Source: Paroedura picta
Taxonomy: Eukaryota > Chordata > Lepidosauria > Squamata > Gekkonidae
DNA length: 64,000 bases
Assembly (NCBI RefSeq): GCF_049243985.1
Contig: NC_135386.1
Span: 5,354,501-5,418,500 of the forward strand
Direction of reading: 5' to 3'
The position numbers were made by a program, and so were the translations under genes. Shown in pieces: positions 60,701 to 64,000 of the stretch (positions within the stretch are counted from its first letter, which is position 1; each line of letters opens with the position of its first letter). The notes under the pieces were generated by a model that did no database searches, was not told where the DNA came from, and saw only the letters and a program-made list of their open reading frames with translations.

Positions 60701-61019
60701 TGCTCATTCCTGTACATGCTTTCTGTTTTAACTCTGTACATGTCCAGAGGTACATTTTAGGGAGCTGTGTTAACATATATACCTTATCTGTTCTCATATG
60801 CTCACCTTATCCTCCCCAATTGGGTAATTTCCTTGTTCAAAAATTCCCTGAAGAAGGGAGCAGCAGTGACTCACAAATGCTCCTATCCTGCCACAAATCT
60901 TATATTGGTAACATATGACAATAGGATTGGAATGAATGAAAATTCAGACTATTTGTATTCTTTTCAGTATTTCTTAGGTTCTTTTTGCTGTATGGTCAAA
61001 TAATTTTTAAGAGTCATCT

Positions 61020-61225
61020 TTGCATAGTAGTCAAGAGCGGCGGCCTCTAATCTGGAGATCCGGGTTTGAATCCCCGACTCCTGCACATGCAACTAGCTGG
61101 GTGACATTAGGACAGTCACAGTTCTCTCAGAACTCCCTCACCCCCACCTGCCTAACAGGGTACCTGTTTTGAAAAGAAGGGAAAGGTGTTTATAAACCAC
61201 ATTGAGATTTCTTCAGGTATTATAA
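61020..61225 (+). mobile_element. tRNA-headed SINE
   Basis: The head is very clear (AGAGCGGCGGCCTCTAATCT, GGAGATCCGGGTTTGAATCC), followed by GCAACTAGCTGGGTGACATT. The tail is diverged (TTTATAAACCACATTGAG). Confidence 0.75.
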
Positions 61226-61399
61226 ATTAGGGTGTTTTTCTTCCCTTGAAGGGCGTAGATGCTGCCTTTGGGGCACCGCGGAGCAGAGTCTGACTTAAAC
61301 AGAGATATACTGAGTCTAAAATCACATTGTGTTTTCACACAGACACACTTTCCTTCTCTTCCGCTCTATTTTACCTGCAACACGGGGAGACATTTCCAC

Positions 61400-61660
61400 A
61401 TCGGTTTCTTATGGCTGCAGCCTGTGGGCGCCTTTCTAAATAGGAATCCCTCCGCGTAAACGGGCAAGGAGCCATTTCTAGCCAGGCGGGCCGCGGATCG
61501 ATTCAGGCCGGAACTCTGTCTCAAAGGGCCGCGGTTGTCTGCCGGGCGGAAGAGCGCGTTGCACCCGGCTTGCCTTGGCTGTGGGGGAGGAGGTGCACCG
61601 GCTATTTCCTTCCCCCCGGCTCCGATCGGGAACCGGCAAAAGCGGCGATGGCGGCGTCTG
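61400..61660 (+). promoter_or_regulatory. TRIP4: TRIP4 CpG-island promoter
   Basis: This CpG-rich sequence lies just upstream of the TRIP4 start and has no TATA box. An ETS-type GGCGGAAG lies at 61545-61552. The start codon itself lies in GCGATGGCGGC, close to the YY1 site that often overlaps the start of housekeeping genes. Confidence 0.65.
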
Positions 61661-61733
61661 GGGGGCTCGTGGCTTGGTGCACGGAGCAGCTCCGCGGCGC
61701 TTTCGGACTAGATGTTGGCGAGGAGCTTGTCCA
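61648..61733 (+). CDS. TRIP4: TRIP4 coding exon 1
   Basis: This 86-nt coding part ends in two bases of the Gln codon (CA) before donor GTGAGC. The encoded CTEQLRGAFGLDVGEELV is the conserved N-terminal helix region. Confidence 0.94.
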
Positions 61734-64000
61734 GTGAGCAGGGGGCGGGGAGGCGGGCTGGGCCCTGTCGCTAGTCTCCCTGCCAGGTAGGCCGTCAGTG
61801 GCAGGAGAGGAGACAGCCTGAGAGGCAGGATAACTCTGCCCCTGATGTGTTCCTTCCCGCGAGTTTTGCCATCTAACTTTCCTTCACTGGAGGAAGCAGA
61901 CAGGTATTCAACAGGTGAGGAAACCTGACCGGTTGGATTCCTGCCTGTAGCCCAGCTGTTAGAAGAGCAGGGGGTTGGACTAGATGGCCTGTATGGCCCC
62001 TTCCAACTCTTATGATTCTTTTTATAGTCCACTTTCTGCTGTTCAGAGCGGCTTACAGTTACCTTTCCTTCCTCTCCACACATCTGGTACCCTGTGAAGT
62101 AGGTGGGGCTGAGAGAGCTCTGAGAGAAACTGCTCTGTGAGAACAGCTCTAGCAGGACTGAGCCCCCCCCCAGCCCAAGGTATAATAATGAAACGGTGTG
62201 GAAATAGTTAATTGATTTATATGAGCTATATGTAAACCATAGAAATATAAACGCGGGGAGCTTTATGGCAGAGTAGAAATTTGAACCTGCGTCTCCCAGA
62301 TCATAGCGCTTTAAGTGCTATGATGTGCAGCAGCATGATGGAAATATCCAGTTTGTCTACCATCTCCCAGTGGTATGACAAAACCTGGAAGATCTCACTT
62401 TGAAAACGACGTGGACAAAATGGAGAGGGTACAGAGGAGAGTGATGAGGATGATCCGGAGCCTGGAGACCAAGCCCTATGAGGAAACACTGAGGGACTTG
62501 GGAATGTTCAGCCTGGAGAAGAGGAGGTGGAGAGGGGATATTTTGGTGTTCTTCAAGTATCTGAAAGGTTGTCACTTGGAAGAGGACAAGGAGAGGTTCT
62601 TGTCAGCAGCACAGGACCTGCAGTAATGGATTTATGTGTAGCACAATACTGGCTAGGTATCAGGGAGGAAAATTTCACCGTCAGAGTAGTTCAGGAGTGG
62701 AATCGGCTGCCTAAGGAGGTGGTGCACTCCCCCTCACTGGCAGTCTTCAAGCAGTTGCTGGATAGATACTTACCATGGATGCCTAGACTGATCCTGCATT
62801 GAGCAGGGGATTGGACTTGGATGGCCTGTATGGCCCCTTCCAACTCTATGATTCTAGACAAGGTGCTTTCACAACTGAAAGTAACCTACTTGGCAGGTTT
62901 TCTGTATAGATGGCTCCTGATTCTAGAATACACAGAGGAAGTCGAATGATCTGTCTACCCTGGGGTGTTCTTCCCTCATACAGCCATACTTATTGCTCCT
63001 GTGCTACAGCAGTTGTCTTGTAAAAATAGTGGTATTATTCTGCCACTAGCAGAATAGGGTCCATCTCCATAGCCTTTGTTCTATTTGGAAACACTCTTAA
63101 ATTCTTTCTCCCTGGCCCGTTTAGATACATCTTGTCTATCGAGAATGAGGAGGAGATCCGGGACTACATTGCTGACCTACTTCAGGGAACAGATGGCAAG
63201 AAGAAGCACTTTGTGGATGACCTTGTCACCCGATGGCAAAGGACCTGCCAGCCTACAACATCCGACCCGTTGCCGCTTTATCGGAAAAAAGACGGTAAGG
63301 GGAAGCGGAAGGGAACAAGCTGCAGGGCAACCATTTAATCTGTAATATTTTTTAAAAAATATTTCTTTCTTTATTGGAAGAAATGTTGTTCTTTTATTGG
63401 AATGTTGCTGGTTTCCATAGAATTGAGTAGACAAAGAAAATAATTAGGTTTGAATGGAGATATTTCCCAGCAGTGATGCTGTCAGGACTGGATTCGCAGG
63501 CTCAGCAAGAAGGGCCCGGACAGCAGGCTGTAGCTTGACATTCAAAGGATAACTTCACCATCAAAAGGTGACATCCTAGTAACACCTTCAAATTCAGAAT
63601 CTAAAATTACGTACTCATATTTACATCATGGGGAAGGCACTGGCAAACCACCCCGTACTGAGTCTGCCATGAAAACGCTAGAGGGCGTCACCCCAAGGGT
63701 CAGGCATGACTCGGTGCTTGCACAGGGGATACCTTTACCTTTATTTACATCATTATGCTTGCCTGTTGCCCTTCAGGGCTCATTGCTGCAAACGTACGGT
63801 GGAAGGCAGCCAAGGCATGAGTGCAATGCCACGCCATGCGTTATTGCTTGCCTAGACATTTCAAGGAAGGGGGGGGGGAGGAGAAATGGTACAAGTTGTT
63901 GTTGGACTCCTCACCCACCCAGCTTTTCTGGTCAACATTTATATATGACCTTCTGTATGACTTTTAGATATGTTAGAGGCTCCTCGGCCAGGAGACCAAG
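61648..64000 (+). CDS. TRIP4: Activating signal cointegrator 1 (ASC-1), 5' part of gene
   Basis: TRIP4 is the zinc-finger and ASCH-domain subunit of the ASC-1 complex, a nuclear receptor coactivator that also disassembles stalled, collided ribosomes with ASCC3. Three exons are visible: 61648-61733, 63125-63294 and 63968 onward, joining in frame. The product begins MAASGGLVAWCTEQLRGAFG, matching human MAVAGAVSGEPLVHWCTQQL in its WCT-QL core, then has SIENEEEIRDYIADLLQGTD and GKKKHFVDDLVTRWQ, matching human SIESAEEIREYVTDLLQGNE. Together these are about the first 95 of roughly 580 residues. The zinc finger and ASCH domain lie beyond the window. The ATG has G at -3 and G at +4. Confidence 0.95.
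61945..62025 (+). mobile_element. CR1 LINE 3' end, short
   Basis: GGGGGTTGGACTAGATGGCC and CCTTCCAACTCTTATGATTC form the canonical CR1 3' terminus. Only the last 80 bp are present, within TRIP4 intron 1 (61734-63124). Confidence 0.75.
62015..62300 (-). mobile_element. tRNA-headed SINE, interrupted
   Basis: Reversed body (GTGAAGTAGGTGGGGCTGAG, AGAACAGCTCTAGCAGGACT) breaks off after AGCCCAAGGT near 62181. About 80 bp of unrelated A/T-rich sequence follows, then a head-like piece (ATTTGAACCTGCGTCTCCCA). Confidence 0.5.
62355..62860 (+). mobile_element. CR1 LINE, 3' end with ORF2 tail
   Basis: The plus-strand copy encodes in one frame DKMERVQRRVMRMIRSLETK, then LGMFSLEKRRWRGDILVFFK, the C-terminal end of the CR1 reverse-transcriptase ORF. 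The noncoding end contains AGTGGAATCGGCTGCCTAAG-like and CCTTCCAACTCTATGATTCT sequence. It is 5'-truncated, the common state of CR1 copies. Confidence 0.85.
63125..63294 (+). CDS. TRIP4: TRIP4 coding exon 2
   Basis: This 170-nt exon encodes YILSIENEEEIRDYIADLLQ then GTDGKKKHFVDDLVTRWQ and ends PLYRKKD plus one base. Acceptor CCCGTTTAG, donor GTAAGG. Confidence 0.96.
63630..63742 (+). mobile_element. Sauria SINE, 5'-truncated
   Basis: Only the last 113 bp of the element are present (AAGGCACTGGCAAACCACCC, GCTAGAGGGCGTCACCCCAA, TGACTCGGTGCTTGCACAGG, ACCTTTACC). A perfect 11-bp target duplication ATTTACATCAT flanks it (63619-63629 and 63743-63753), so this is a genuine truncated insertion rather than a broken fuller copy. 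It lies in TRIP4 intron 2. Confidence 0.92.
63968..64000 (+). CDS. TRIP4: TRIP4 coding exon 3 (partial)
   Basis: After acceptor TGACTTTTAG the exon completes an Asp codon and encodes MLEAPRPGDQ before the window ends. It corresponds to human EILDGQKSGDH. The right end is cut off by the window. Confidence 0.85.

Larger units (their letters stand above)
56291..61400. other. Intergenic spacer between PCLAF and TRIP4
   Basis: No gene was recognised over 5 kb between the head-to-head PCLAF and TRIP4 genes. It holds a fold-back element (56731-56903), fold-back halves (about 57580-57640, 58540-58620, 60850-60910), an unclassified repeat (58973-59147), a short tandem repeat (59290-59372), two copies of another repeat (59440-59590, 59815-59990) and two tRNA-SINEs. 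About 57.0-58.5 kb looks unique apart from a tail fragment near 57830. Confidence 0.65.

Noticed and set aside
61478-62083. Long minus-strand open frame over the TRIP4 first exon
   Set aside because: It is a stop-poor frame in CpG-rich DNA opposite TRIP4 exon 1 and its promoter, with no recognisable protein content.

Overview
The window is vertebrate nuclear DNA and looks like a squamate reptile (lizard or gecko type). The evidence is split genes with GT-AG introns, CpG-island promoters, a tRNA-headed SINE with a Bov-B-like tail (the Sauria SINE type), 5S rRNA-derived SINEs, CR1 LINE 3' ends and many hAT-type non-autonomous elements. No prokaryotic, viral or CRISPR feature was seen. Genus cannot be decided from the sequence.

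Four protein-coding genes are present, in the order and orientation I remember for human 15q22.31. PPIB (ER cyclophilin B, minus strand, 5 coding exons, 1365-8737) is complete. CSNK1G1 (casein kinase 1 gamma 1, minus strand, coding 15919-38796) has 12 coding exons including one optional 108-nt exon. Its untranslated first exon probably lies in the CpG island near 48.5-49.1 kb, and its 3' UTR reaches down to about 10.94 kb. PCLAF (PCNA clamp-associated factor, minus strand, 4 exons, 51176-56026) is complete. TRIP4 (ASC-1, plus strand) starts at 61648 and runs off the right edge inside exon 3. All exon junctions were checked for frame: the spliced lengths are 684 nt (PPIB), 1260 or 1368 nt (CSNK1G1, without or with the optional exon) and 357 nt (PCLAF), each ending at a stop.

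Layout: 1-1085 sequence beyond PPIB; 1085-8740 PPIB; 8.5-9.06 kb PPIB CpG island; 9.06-10.93 kb repeat-rich spacer; 10.93-49.1 kb CSNK1G1; 49.1-50.87 kb spacer; 50.87-56.1 kb PCLAF; 56.1-61.4 kb spacer; 61.4 kb to the end TRIP4. PCLAF and TRIP4 are head to head, about 5.6 kb apart. The genes are neighbours but do not form one pathway: secretory-protein folding (PPIB), membrane-anchored kinase signalling (CSNK1G1), replication and repair at PCNA (PCLAF), and transcription coactivation or ribosome rescue (TRIP4).

The rest is mostly transposable-element debris. Four palindromic hAT MITEs and two larger hAT elements have clear 8-bp target-site duplications (five of the six perfect), and a further copy has a weaker one. 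One hAT in a CSNK1G1 intron still encodes part of the transposase C-terminus. A GC-rich tandem array sits inside a hAT in PPIB intron 3. A 5S-derived SINE is inserted in another 5S-derived SINE. Two Sauria SINEs have 11-12 bp target duplications. I did not find an undescribed biological system; the most useful leads are the optional CSNK1G1 exon, the promoter motifs and the transposon architecture around exons.
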